64,000 nucleotides of DNA from Alphaproteobacteria bacterium (GTDB taxonomy: Bacteria; Pseudomonadota; Alphaproteobacteria; UBA2136; UBA6156): NCBI GenBank assembly GCA_027485835.1, contig JAIXQG010000002.1:804983-868982 (forward strand), read 5' to 3'. Shown here piece by piece: positions 37,679 through 45,711 of the stretch (the first letter of the stretch is position 1; each line of letters starts with the position of its first letter). The notes under the pieces are model-generated. The model had not been told where the DNA came from and made no database searches. It was given only the letters and a program-made list of their open reading frames with translations. A program made the position numbers and the translations under genes.

Positions 37679-39031
37679 ATGCTTTGTTTTGATGAAACTA
37701 CAACTTACGAGGTAAATGGCTTCAGATCTTTGAGAGATTTTAAATTAGTTATTCAACCTGGGCTAAATGTTTTAGTGGGGCCAAATGGTTCTGGAAAAAC
37801 TAATTTTTTAGAATTTTTAGATTTTTTAAGTATACTTTTAAATAAAGGTGCATCAGTTGCCGTGTCTAACGCTGGTGGTTTGGCTAAAGTATTCAGTATG
37901 GAGGTAATATCGTCAGCTATTCCGACAATGACAGTTAAAGTTAGTAGTTTATCACGTCTTGAGTCGCTAGAAAAAAATGAATATTTCTATTTCAGATTTG
38001 AATATGATCTGGAACTTAAATTTAACAAAAACTCTTCAGCGTTATTTATATCTAAAGAATTGCTTAGAATTAGAAAACTAAGCCAATTTCATGAACCTGA
38101 TTTGGCTAGCTTAGGTCATATTCTTGTAACTCGAAAATCGCATTTAGATGAACAGCCTGAAGTTGAAATATCTAAAAGACTACTAGTTGACCATGAAAAA
38201 AATCCATTTAGCCTAAAGACAAGGTATTCTTCTACAAAATCTACTAAAGAAATTCTTGAACGTCTTGAAACGAAGTATTTAGAACCTGATGAAAGTCTGT
38301 TTTCAAACAGTATATATGTGAATGCTATTGAGGCTATATTTGATTCAATCAACAGAGGTCGTTCTATCAACATTATTCCAGCAAAAGCAAGAGAAGCTGA
38401 TGATTTAACCAAGAGAGGCTTGATTTCAAATAATGGTTCAGGCCTATCTGCCGCGCTGCATCAGATGCAATTGGCAAAGAAGCAAAACGCTTCCTCAAGG
38501 AGACGGCGTTTAAGGCAAGCTTCACCCGAAGATCTTGATAATGTGATTGAGTGGACTAAATTAATCTTTCCTAATTTAACAGATATTTATGTTAAGCCTG
38601 ATCACCATATTGGTAAATATATAGGTTATTTAAAAATTGATTCTGGTAAGAAAAGTAATCCTATACAAATTCCATTTTTTTCAGTAAGTGATGGCACTAT
38701 AAAGTGGTTAGCCCTTGTATGTTTGATTTTGTCGAAATCTCATAACCATTCATTAGAAGAGCCAGAAAATTTTTTGCACCCAAAAATGCAACAGTTTTTA
38801 GTTCAATTAATTAAAGATTCATTAGAAAGTGATGACGGTTCTTCGAGTTTTATTGTGTCAACGCACAGTGAGACTTTCCTTAATTATTGTCATCCCAGTG
38901 AATTAATAATTTTTGACTTTGGAAAGGGCAAGACTGAGTGTCGTAGGATTGATAATCCAGATACAGTATTAGAAGAAATTAACTCTACTGGTTTTGGTTT
39001 AGGATATTATTATGCCAGCAATTCACTCTAA
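37679..39031 (+). CDS. AAA ATPase of OLD/AAA_21 type (putative defence protein)
   Basis: A 450-residue ABC/SMC-like ATPase. It has Walker A GPNGSGKT (residues 34-41 from the start at 37679), a signature-like VSDGTIKWLALV (about 335-346), Walker B SLEEPENFLHP (about 357-367) and a switch His in STHSETF (about 394-400). ATG at 37679 lies 10 nt after AAGGA and is preferred to the ATG at 37670. The insert between the motifs is helical and rich in Lys and Glu. The gene is strikingly AT-rich, unlike both flanks. It overlaps the next gene by 20 nt. Pairs of such an ATPase with a TOPRIM-type protein form anti-phage systems (OLD/Gabija, PARIS); this pairing suggests the same kind of role. Confidence 0.8.
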   Translation: MLCFDETTTYEVNGFRSLRDFKLVIQPGLNVLVGPNGSGKTNFLEFLDFLSILLNKGASVAVSNAGGLAKVFSMEVISSAIPTMTVKVSSLSRLESLEKNEYFYFRFEYDLELKFNKNSSALFISKELLRIRKLSQFHEPDLASLGHILVTRKSHLDEQPEVEISKRLLVDHEKNPFSLKTRYSSTKSTKEILERLETKYLEPDESLFSNSIYVNAIEAIFDSINRGRSINIIPAKAREADDLTKRGLISNNGSGLSAALHQMQLAKKQNASSRRRRLRQASPEDLDNVIEWTKLIFPNLTDIYVKPDHHIGKYIGYLKIDSGKKSNPIQIPFFSVSDGTIKWLALVCLILSKSHNHSLEEPENFLHPKMQQFLVQLIKDSLESDDGSSSFIVSTHSETFLNYCHPSELIIFDFGKGKTECRRIDNPDTVLEEINSTGFGLGYYYASNSL

Positions 39032-39593
39032 TCGCATTCTTGCTTTTGTTGAAGGCACGATGGAAAAAATGTTTATCAATAATAATTTTTCTTATGTGCA
39101 TGTTACTCCAGTTTCAAATGGAAGTGGTTGGAGTCCAAATAGAATTGCTGAGTTTATTGGTTCATCCTACCGAATTAAAAATTTAAATCCTGATTTAATT
39201 ATTGTTTGGATAGATAAAGAGAATCACGATTGTAACTCGGATGAATTTTGTAATAAAATATTTGATGCATTGGTTTCAAAAGGGGCAGATTCTGAAAAAA
39301 TTCGAATTTGTTTAGCTGATATGATGACAGAGAATATTATACTTGCAGATGAAAAGTTGATTCGTGAAGAGTTTTTAGATTCAACATATATATATGATAG
39401 TGAAGGCAAAAATGGTAAAAGAATTCTTTCTTCATTATATGCCACTAAGGGGATAAATTATAAGGAAACTCGTGAGGGTACTGCTTTAATGAAGAAAGTA
39501 AACCTGCATCGTGCGGCAATAAAGAGTCCAGCTGCAGCTAGATTTATTAATGATTTCCCAATTGCTAATTGTTGGTGGATCAATACTAAATAA
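39012..39593 (+). CDS. TOPRIM-like effector partner of the ATPase
   Basis: A 193-residue protein in an AT-rich two-gene cassette. The N-terminus RILAFVEGTMEKMFI has the Glu14-Gly15 of a TOPRIM strand, and PDLIIVWIDKEN carries Asp68 and Glu70 where TOPRIM folds have an acidic pair. The remainder is helical with many Lys residues. It resembles small TOPRIM-like proteins such as DUF4276 members, but the family assignment is not certain. Its start codon lies 20 nt inside the ATPase gene, so translation is coupled and a complex is likely. In known systems the ATPase senses infection and the TOPRIM protein cuts nucleic acid. That is inference here. Confidence 0.7.
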   Translation: MPAIHSNRILAFVEGTMEKMFINNNFSYVHVTPVSNGSGWSPNRIAEFIGSSYRIKNLNPDLIIVWIDKENHDCNSDEFCNKIFDALVSKGADSEKIRICLADMMTENIILADEKLIREEFLDSTYIYDSEGKNGKRILSSLYATKGINYKETREGTALMKKVNLHRAAIKSPAAARFINDFPIANCWWINTK

Positions 39594-39600
39594 CTAAGAA

Positions 39601-39623
39601 AAGAGGCCCGAGGGCCTCTTTTT
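39601..39623. terminator. Bidirectional terminator between defence cassette and ompW
   Basis: A 9-bp perfect stem (AAGAGGCCC and GGGCCTCTT) with a 2-nt spacer and a T-run starts 8 bp after the TOPRIM-like gene. It is shared with the convergent ompW gene. Confidence 0.85.
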
Positions 39624-39640
39624 GATCGCTTCGGGTGGGG

Positions 39641-40261
39641 TTAGAAGCGGTAGCCGATACCGACACCGGCGACGATGGGGTTGAGGTTGGCGGTGGCGGT
39701 GATGGAGTCGTTCACCGTGACGTCGGTGCTGACGAAGATCTGCTTCACGTCGGCGTTGAGGTAGATTTTATCGGTCAGTTTGTAGTCGACACCCGCTTGG
39801 ACGGCGACACCGACGGAGTCGTCGTACTTCACGCTGCGCAGGCCGGGGTGGTCGGCATCGTAGAAGTGCGCGTAGGTGAGGCCAGCGCCCACATAGGGTT
39901 TGAACTTACCGAGGCAGGGCTGGGTGAAGTGGTATTGCGCGGTGAGGGTGGGGGGTAGCAGGCGGACCGACCCGAGGTCGACGTTGGTGCCCTTGGTGAC
40001 TTTGGTGTTGTGCTCGGTGGTGGCGGCAATCAGCTCGAAGCCCACGTTTGGTGTGGCGAAGTAGGTGACGTCGATTTCCGGAGTGGTGTCGGAACCGGCG
40101 TTCGGTTTGCCGCCGATGGAGGTTTCTCCGCCATTGTTGGTAGGGTTGACGTTGATGATACGGCCACGGACCAGCCAGCTGCCGTTTTCGGCAGCGTGGG
40201 CGGCGGAGGCCACACCGGTGAGAGCCACAGCAGCTGCGAGAGCGAGGGTGGAGGTCTTCAT
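39641..40261 (-). CDS. ompW: OmpW-family outer-membrane protein
   Basis: An 8-stranded outer-membrane beta barrel of the OmpW family, thought to pass small hydrophobic molecules. The start at 40261 (AAAGGAAC before it) gives 206 residues with signal peptide MKTSTLALAAAVALTGVASA. The mature part opens SWLVRGRIINVNP, as in OmpW, has LPPTLTAQYHF and KPYVGAGLTYAHFYD in the middle, and ends with the C-terminal Phe of barrel proteins (GIGYRF). A perfect Fnr box lies 62-75 bp upstream, and E. coli ompW is known to respond to Fnr. A longer N-terminus is not supported. Confidence 0.93.
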   Translation of the reverse strand: MKTSTLALAAAVALTGVASAAHAAENGSWLVRGRIINVNPTNNGGETSIGGKPNAGSDTTPEIDVTYFATPNVGFELIAATTEHNTKVTKGTNVDLGSVRLLPPTLTAQYHFTQPCLGKFKPYVGAGLTYAHFYDADHPGLRSVKYDDSVGVAVQAGVDYKLTDKIYLNADVKQIFVSTDVTVNDSITATANLNPIVAGVGIGYRF

Positions 40262-40322
40262 GAGGGGGGTTCCTTTCTGTTTACGATACGCCTCACGGTG
40301 GCGCGAGTGAGAAACGGGGTCG

Positions 40323-40336
40323 TTGATGAATATCAA
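40323..40336. promoter_or_regulatory. Perfect Fnr consensus site between ompW and oxyR
   Basis: TTGAT-GAAT-ATCAA matches the Fnr/Anr consensus exactly. It is about 68 bp upstream of the ompW start codon and about 108 bp upstream of oxyR. By distance and known biology ompW is the likelier target. Confidence 0.75.
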
Positions 40337-40400
40337 AAACAGCCGATTTATATGACCAATGTGTGGCTGGGTGGTGCCGATATGTTTTTGCGCGAAACTA

Positions 40401-40429
40401 TTGTTACGCAAAAATTCATAGGTTATATA
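40401..40429 (+). promoter_or_regulatory. Candidate promoter of oxyR
   Basis: TTGTTA (40401-40406) and TATATA (40424-40429) are 17 bp apart. The -10 box ends 8 nt before the oxyR ATG, and there is no ribosome binding site, so the mRNA may be leaderless. Confidence 0.45.
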
Positions 40430-40437
40430 AATGAATT

Positions 40438-41328
40438 ATGAATTTGCGTGATTTACACTATGTGTTGCTGGTGGCCGAACATAAGCATTTTGGCCGTGCG
40501 GCCGAAGCGGCGCATGTAAGCCAGCCGACCTTAAGCAGCCAGATTAAAAAGCTGGAAGACGAGCTGGGTGTGGTGTTGTTTGAGCGGGATAGCCGCAACG
40601 TGGCGCTGACTGCGGCGGGTGTTGCAATTGTGGCCGAAGCCAAAATGGCTTTGGCGCATATCAATGCGCTACGCGATGTGGCGCAGACCTATAATGACCC
40701 GTTGGGGGGACAAATCCGGTTAGGGGTGATTGCGAGTTTGTCTCCGTTTTTAATGCCCGAGCTTTTAGAGCGGGTGAGCCTTGATGCGCCGCGTTTGGAC
40801 GTGATGGTGCATGAAGGTTTGACCGATGAATTGTTGGCGCGGCTTATGAACCGGGAGCTGGATGCTGTGCTGATGGCGAGCGATGTAGAGCTTGAAGGTT
40901 TGCAGGAGAAAGCCTTGTTTGACGAGCCTTTTTGGGTGGCGTGTGCAGCTGAACACCCGTTTGCCGACATGCAAAGTGTTGCCGTGGGTGCAATTGGTGA
41001 GGACTCGCTTTTGTTGCTGGATGAGGGCCATTGCCTGAGAGCGCAAGCGCTGGACGTGTGCATGGTGGACAGCGTGGACAACCGTGTGAAGGCGAGCAGT
41101 TTGCAGACGTTGATACGGATGGTGGCGCGTAACCGCGGCGTGACGTTGCTACCGCATTTGGCGACCCGGCAAGACCATGGCGTGGTGTTGCGGCCGCTGG
41201 CGGGTGAGCGTGTGTTCCGCACGGTGCGTTTGGTGACGCGGAAGAACTACCTGCGCACGGGTGCCTTGGACATGATAGCAAGCGCGGCCTGTGCAGAGGC
41301 ACAGGCCGCGGGTTTGCAGGCTTTGTAA
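40438..41328 (+). CDS. oxyR: LysR-type peroxide sensor OxyR
   Basis: OxyR activates antioxidant genes when peroxide forms a disulfide in its sensor domain. The 296-residue protein has the LysR N-terminal HTH (about residues 1-60, with FGRAAEAAHVSQPTLSSQIKKL). The sensor has DEGHCLRAQALDVC, in which the cysteines are residues 199 and 208, the same numbers as in E. coli OxyR, so redox sensing is very likely. No katG or ahpC lies nearby. A 12-bp perfect inverted repeat lies inside the last 50 nt of the gene. It is divergent from ompW and convergent with the small membrane protein gene. Confidence 0.94.
   Translation: MNLRDLHYVLLVAEHKHFGRAAEAAHVSQPTLSSQIKKLEDELGVVLFERDSRNVALTAAGVAIVAEAKMALAHINALRDVAQTYNDPLGGQIRLGVIASLSPFLMPELLERVSLDAPRLDVMVHEGLTDELLARLMNRELDAVLMASDVELEGLQEKALFDEPFWVACAAEHPFADMQSVAVGAIGEDSLLLLDEGHCLRAQALDVCMVDSVDNRVKASSLQTLIRMVARNRGVTLLPHLATRQDHGVVLRPLAGERVFRTVRLVTRKNYLRTGALDMIASAACAEAQAAGLQAL
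41283..41310. repeat. Perfect hairpin inside the 3' end of oxyR
   Basis: CGCGGCCTGTGC and GCACAGGCCGCG form a 12-bp perfect inverted repeat with loop AGAG, all within coding sequence. No T-run follows. It may slow or end transcription between the convergent genes, or protect the mRNA end. Confidence 0.6.
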
Positions 41329-41335
41329 CGAAACG

Positions 41336-41581
41336 TTACTGAGCGGTAGCTGGTGCCGGAGCAACAGCGTCGGCGGCGTCGTTGAGGTCTTCGGTCACTT
41401 TATCGCCACGGGTTTCGTTGCCGGCTTCGTCGAGAGCTTCGCCGATGTTGCCGTTACCGAGTTCGGTGGTGGCGTTGTCGATACGCTCGGACATCGGTTG
41501 CGGTTGGTTCATGTAATTATAACCGATAAAGGCGATGAGGACGGCTACGACGACGGCGATGATAATACCGATGGGTTTCAT
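41336..41581 (-). CDS. Small single-pass membrane protein
   Basis: An 81-residue protein with one N-terminal membrane helix (about residues 4-23, IGIIIAVVVAVLIAFIGYNYM). The hydrophilic, acidic, Ala/Glu/Asp-rich C-terminal part ends PAPATAQ. A strong ribosome binding site (AAGGAGA) precedes the ATG at 41581. No domain is recognised. It faces the end of oxyR at a distance of 7 bp and lies 77 bp from the NDUFA9-like gene on the same strand, so it may be the last gene of a leftward unit. Topology suggests a periplasmic tail. Confidence 0.65.
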   Translation of the reverse strand: MKPIGIIIAVVVAVLIAFIGYNYMNQPQPMSERIDNATTELGNGNIGEALDEAGNETRGDKVTEDLNDAADAVAPAPATAQ

Positions 41582-41658
41582 GGATGTGTCTCCTTGTTCA
41601 TTGGGATTCGGGAGACTAACGGAGCGGGCCGGAGAAAGTTCCGGTCTTTGGGTTTCTG

Positions 41659-42504
41659 TTATTTTACAATGTTTTCCAGTTTGAGGAGGCGGACTTGGTC
41701 TGGCGTGACCAGCAGCCATTGGGGGATGACGCGGTGGAAGGTGAGACTATCGAGCAGTTGAAAGCTGTGTGCGACGGCCCATGTGGCGAACCAGGGGAGC
41801 GGCAGGAAGAGACGTGTGCGGTTGAGGTGTGCGAGCTCGGTTTGGGCGAGCTGGCGGAAGGTGTGGATGTGCGGGCCGGCGAGGGGGAGTGTTGCGGCGT
41901 GTTGCGGGGGGGTGAGGGCGTGGGTGGCGATGCTTTCGGCCACCGTAGTAACCTCGACCGGTTGAAAGCGGCTTTGGCCCATACCGGGGAGCACCATGAC
42001 CGGCATGGCGCGGGTGAGGAGGTCGATTTGCTGGCGGAAGCCGCCGCCTTGGCCCATCACCAGTGAGGGTTGGAGGATGGTGCTGAGGGGGTAGAGCTTG
42101 CGCACAGCGGCCTCGGCCATGCCTTTGGCGCGGGCGTAACGGCTGGGGCTGGTGGGGTTGGCACCGAGGGCGGAGACGTAGACGAAATGGGGTACGCCTG
42201 CTTGTGTGGCGGCCTGAGCGGTGTTGAGGGCGCTTTGCAGAATGGTTGTGGTAAACGGTTGGCCGCGCTCGGCCAGCACTGCCACCAGATGTACGACGCT
42301 GGTGCAGCCTTGCAGTACGGGGACGAGGGACTCGGGTACGGCGGTATCGGCCTGATGCCACGTGACCGAGGCGGGAAGCGGGAAGGTGGGTTTATGGCGG
42401 GAGATAAGCCGGACGTTGCCGCCTTTTGCGACAAGGGCGTGCATGGCGGCGCGGCCGATAAAGCCGGTGCCGCCGACAAGGGCGACGATGGGGGAATTTT
42501 TCAT
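41659..42504 (-). CDS. NDUFA9-like NAD(P)-binding epimerase-fold protein
   Basis: A 281-residue atypical short-chain dehydrogenase related to the complex I accessory subunit NDUFA9. The Rossmann motif is VALVGGTGFIGRAAMHAL (about residues 7-24). YVSALGANPTSPSRYARAKG supplies Ser and Y-x3-K. The C-terminal half includes FQPVEVTTVAESIA, typical of the group. In alphaproteobacteria such proteins are common and may bind NADPH as structural or quinone-biosynthesis partners; the reaction is not known. It lies 9 bp after the ABC ATPase gene, so it could be co-transcribed with the exporter. Confidence 0.84.
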   Translation of the reverse strand: MKNSPIVALVGGTGFIGRAAMHALVAKGGNVRLISRHKPTFPLPASVTWHQADTAVPESLVPVLQGCTSVVHLVAVLAERGQPFTTTILQSALNTAQAATQAGVPHFVYVSALGANPTSPSRYARAKGMAEAAVRKLYPLSTILQPSLVMGQGGGFRQQIDLLTRAMPVMVLPGMGQSRFQPVEVTTVAESIATHALTPPQHAATLPLAGPHIHTFRQLAQTELAHLNRTRLFLPLPWFATWAVAHSFQLLDSLTFHRVIPQWLLVTPDQVRLLKLENIVK

Positions 42505-42513
42505 AACGTTATG

Positions 42514-43197
42514 TTACGGCTGGATGACGCCGTCGACAATGTGAATTGTGCGGTCGGCTTGCGCGGAGAAGGAATCGTCGTGTGTGACGATGGCGAGGGC
42601 GCAGTTTTCGGTGCGGGCAAGCTCGCGGAACATCTGTTTGACGGTGTTGCCGGACGTGGAGTCGAGGTTGCCGGTTGGTTCGTCGGCCAGCAGCATTTGC
42701 GGCTTGTTGATAAGCGCGCGGGCGATGGCGACGCGCTGGCTTTGGCCGCCGGAGAGCTGGTGGGGGCGTTTGTGCATTTGCTCCTTCAGGCCCAAGCGGG
42801 TGAGGAGCTCGATCGCGCGGGCTTTACCTTGCTCGAACGGGACTTCGCCCAGTTGTTGCATGGGCAGTAGGACGTTTTCTAGCGCCGAGAACTCCGGCAG
42901 CAGGAAGTGAAACTGGAAGACGAAGCCCATTTTGGCGAGGCGGGTGCGGGCGCGTTCGTGCTCGGTCGCGGTGCTCATGTTCATGCCATCGAAGAAGAGG
43001 TCTCCGGAGGTCGGTTTGTCGAGCAGGCCGAGCAAGTATAACAGTGAGGACTTGCCCGAGCCGGAGGGGCCGACGATGGCAACGAACTCGCCCGCGTGAA
43101 TGGCCACATCGGCTTGTTTAACGAGGGTGATGGGGATTTCTCCGGTGAGGGTACGGGTGAGTTTTTCGGTGCGGAGAAGGGGCGGTTGCTTGACCAT
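42514..43197 (-). CDS. ABC exporter ATPase subunit (LolD/MacB/DevA-like)
   Basis: A 227-residue ATPase. Walker A GPSGSGKSSLL lies at about residues 39-49, the signature LSGGQSQRVAIARAL at about 143-157, and Walker B MLLADEPTGNLDS follows. The N-terminal region and length match the family that works with FtsX-type permeases. Its ATG shares one base with the stop codon of the permease gene, so translation is coupled. With the permease and the membrane-fusion protein it makes a tripartite exporter with separate ATPase and permease chains, as in DevBCA, not a fused MacB. Confidence 0.92.
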   Translation of the reverse strand: MVKQPPLLRTEKLTRTLTGEIPITLVKQADVAIHAGEFVAIVGPSGSGKSSLLYLLGLLDKPTSGDLFFDGMNMSTATEHERARTRLAKMGFVFQFHFLLPEFSALENVLLPMQQLGEVPFEQGKARAIELLTRLGLKEQMHKRPHQLSGGQSQRVAIARALINKPQMLLADEPTGNLDSTSGNTVKQMFRELARTENCALAIVTHDDSFSAQADRTIHIVDGVIQP

Positions 43198-44441
43198 TAG
43201 AAGCCTCCGCGCAGGATTTCGACGGGTTCGATTTTAGAGGCCTTACGGGCGGGTAGGAGTGCCGCCAGAATGGAGGCCGTGACCGCAAACGCGATGGCGA
43301 TGGCGAAGATGTTCCATTCCCAACTAAGGGGCATGGTGATGGGCTCGCGCGTGCCGGGGACTTTCATTTTGACCTGCATCAGGCCAGTCATTAACGCAAC
43401 ACCCAAGGGCACCCCTGCCGCGGCGCCGGCGAAGCCGAGCATCACGCCTTGCGAGACGAAAATGGTTTGGATTTCGTGTGCTTCGAAGCCCATCGATTTA
43501 AGGATGGCGATGTCGCGCTGTTTCTCGAGCACCACTGTTGAAATCACGTTATAGATACCGAACGCGGCGACGAGCAACACCGCGCTGACCACCGTGTACA
43601 TGATGATGTTGCGGATGACCAAGGTGCTAAGCATGTCCTCCGATTGCTCCTGCCATGATTCTGCCTTGTAGCCGATGGCGGTTTCGATCTGGCTGGCGAG
43701 GGTGCGGGCTTGGTAGGCGTCGTCGAGCTTTATAATAATACTGTTAATACGGTTGGGCTGGCCGAGCAGGGCTTGGGCGCGGGGGAGGGTGACGAACGCA
43801 TTGCGTTCATCGTATCCGCCACGGCCGGTGCGGAAGATGCCGACCACCTTGAAGCTCCGGGTGGTGCCGGTACCGGAGGTGATGGGGAGGCTGTCGCCCA
43901 TATCCACACCGTATTTACGCGAGAGAGTTTCGCCGATGAGGATGCCGTTGGAGTCGGTTTCGAGGTCGAGCACCTTACCCTTCTGCATGTATTTGCCGAT
44001 GGTGGTGACGCCTTGGATATCGGCGGGGATCATGCCCGTCACGGTGAGGCCGATATTGCGGCCTGCGAAGGTGAGAATGCCCTGACCGGACAGCGAAGGC
44101 GAGGCGCGGACGCCGGGGTAGGTTTTGAGCAGTTGCAGGGTTTGGATATAGCCGCGGATGCCGCGGTTCTCTGGCATCGGGCTGATATTGCGGAGTTGGA
44201 TGGCGGCGTTGGGGTAGGCCTCGAACACCGGTTGGCGTTTGTTGGTGCGGTATTCGTCGGTGATGGTGATGTGGGGGGAGTTGTCTATGAGGCGGCGGAT
44301 GAAGTCGGCCTCTGACCCCTGCATCAGCGACGAGATGGCCATGAAGAACGCCACACCCAGTACGATACCTGCCAGCGACACCACGCTTTGGCGCTTGCGG
44401 GCCATAAGGTGGCGAAAGGCGATGGCGAGGAGAAGGCGCAT
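43197..44441 (-). CDS. ABC exporter permease (FtsX/MacB-like)
   Basis: A 414-residue permease with one N-terminal membrane helix (about residues 20-40), a large periplasmic MacB-type domain (about 45-270) and three C-terminal helices. The FtsX core shows ILKSMGFEAHEIQTIFVSQG, the coupling-helix region, and ends LLPARKASKIEPVEILRGGF, a hallmark of the family. It probably extrudes a lipid, peptide or glycolipid from the periplasmic side by a mechanotransmission mechanism; the substrate is not identifiable. It is the middle gene of an MFP-permease-ATPase operon. Confidence 0.9.
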   Translation of the reverse strand: MRLLLAIAFRHLMARKRQSVVSLAGIVLGVAFFMAISSLMQGSEADFIRRLIDNSPHITITDEYRTNKRQPVFEAYPNAAIQLRNISPMPENRGIRGYIQTLQLLKTYPGVRASPSLSGQGILTFAGRNIGLTVTGMIPADIQGVTTIGKYMQKGKVLDLETDSNGILIGETLSRKYGVDMGDSLPITSGTGTTRSFKVVGIFRTGRGGYDERNAFVTLPRAQALLGQPNRINSIIIKLDDAYQARTLASQIETAIGYKAESWQEQSEDMLSTLVIRNIIMYTVVSAVLLVAAFGIYNVISTVVLEKQRDIAILKSMGFEAHEIQTIFVSQGVMLGFAGAAAGVPLGVALMTGLMQVKMKVPGTREPITMPLSWEWNIFAIAIAFAVTASILAALLPARKASKIEPVEILRGGF

Positions 44442-44445
44442 GGAA

Positions 44446-45447
44446 TTAGCGGGTTACGGCGTGAATCTTGTCGCCCGCTTTAAGGTTTTCCGGCGGGGTT
44501 ACTATGACCGTCTCGGACGGGGTGAGGCCGCTTAACACTTCGGTTTGGCTGGTGGTGATGACGCCGGTGGTGATGGTGTGCGGTTGGGCTTTGCCGTCGA
44601 CGACCTTCCAGACCTTGCCGCTACTGGCGGCGGAGGTGGGGATGAGGAGGGCGTTGGTTTCGGTCCGCAAGATAATATTGGTTTCGACGGTCATGCCGAT
44701 GCGGAAGGGGATGTCGGACGGTAAACCTACCCGCACGCGGAAGCTGCGGGCTTCCGCGTCGCCTTTTGGCGTGATGCTGCTGACGCGGCCTTCGAACGAT
44801 TTGCCGGGGAAGGCGTCGGAACGCATGAGGACACGCTGGTTGAGCTGGACTTGGGGAATGTCTTCTTCATCGACTTGGACTGATACGCGGAGGTTACCTG
44901 GTTCGGCGAGCCAGAAGACCGTTTGGTTGGCGGGGATGAGCTGGCCGACTTCGCCTTCCCGGTAGACCACCGTGGAGGTAACCAGTGCGGTGAGTTGGGA
45001 GTAGCCGACTTGTGCTTCTGATGCTTTGCGGGCTTGCAGGGCGGCGCGGTAGTCGGCTTGGGCGGTATCGAACGCCGCTTGCGAGGTGCCACCTTGGGGG
45101 AGGAGGCGTTGCTCACGCTCGAATTGCGCTTTGGCGTTGGCTTCCCGCGCCTTGAGTTCCAGCAGGTTGGCGTTGAGGTCGGAGGCTTCCAACTGGGCCA
45201 GGATTTGGCCGGGGGCGACCGTATCGCCTTCATCCGCGAGCAGTTGGGTGAGGCGCGCGGTGACGCGAGGGGCGACGGGGTACATAACCTCTGGCTCGAC
45301 GGTACCGGAGGCGTAGACGGCGTCTACCACCGGGCCGCGTGTGGGAGTGGTGACCTCGACCGTGGTGGGTTTGAGCCACGACCAGAGGCCGAACAAGATG
45401 CCAGCGACGGTAAGAGCGAGAAAGGCGTAGAGGATGTATTTTTTCAT
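44446..45447 (-). CDS. ABC exporter membrane-fusion protein (HlyD/MacA/DevB-like)
   Basis: A 333-residue periplasmic adaptor. ATG at 45447 is chosen because the N-terminal helix MKKYILYAFLALTVAGILFG starts there; longer frames add unlikely sequence. The lipoyl half-motifs lie at about residues 55-85 and 145-160 around an alpha-hairpin (about 85-140), followed by beta-barrel and membrane-proximal domains ending ENLKAGDKIHAVTR. It is the first gene of the leftward operon and connects the permease to an outer-membrane channel. No TolC-type gene is adjacent; the NodT protein at 13085 belongs to another operon. Confidence 0.9.
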   Translation of the reverse strand: MKKYILYAFLALTVAGILFGLWSWLKPTTVEVTTPTRGPVVDAVYASGTVEPEVMYPVAPRVTARLTQLLADEGDTVAPGQILAQLEASDLNANLLELKAREANAKAQFEREQRLLPQGGTSQAAFDTAQADYRAALQARKASEAQVGYSQLTALVTSTVVYREGEVGQLIPANQTVFWLAEPGNLRVSVQVDEEDIPQVQLNQRVLMRSDAFPGKSFEGRVSSITPKGDAEARSFRVRVGLPSDIPFRIGMTVETNIILRTETNALLIPTSAASSGKVWKVVDGKAQPHTITTGVITTSQTEVLSGLTPSETVIVTPPENLKAGDKIHAVTR

Positions 45448-45640
45448 AGGGCTTTGTAAGAACAGACGTTTGAGTCGGTTTGATTTGCTTGAGACTACCA
45501 TAGAACGCATGAGGTGCGGTTTTTCCTGTGCGGATTGGTAAAAACCTTTGCCTAGACGATGGGCAGGGTTCAACAGCTTTAACAGCGGTGCTGTGGCCGC
45601 CACACCGAGATGCGTATGATTTGCACGAAATCGGTTCTAT

Positions 45641-45654
45641 TTGACGTAAATCAA
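45641..45654 (+). promoter_or_regulatory. Fnr-type operator of the cbb3 oxidase operon
   Basis: TTGAC-GTAA-ATCAA has the same half-sites as the box upstream of the Crp/Fnr gene. Its centre is 64 bp before the ccoN ATG. If transcription begins about 41.5 bp downstream of the centre, the -10 would be TAGGGA at 45677-45682, a sensible place for class II activation. Confidence 0.8.
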
Positions 45655-45711
45655 GCTTGTTAGGGAAGGGCTGGAGTAGGGAAAAGCGGAAACCAAGCAA
45701 AGGACGACCCC

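Noticed and set aside
40398-40421. CTAT and ATAG elements before oxyR as an OxyR operator
   Set aside because: The elements are 16 bp apart, not the 7 bp of the OxyR motif, and no further repeats are present.
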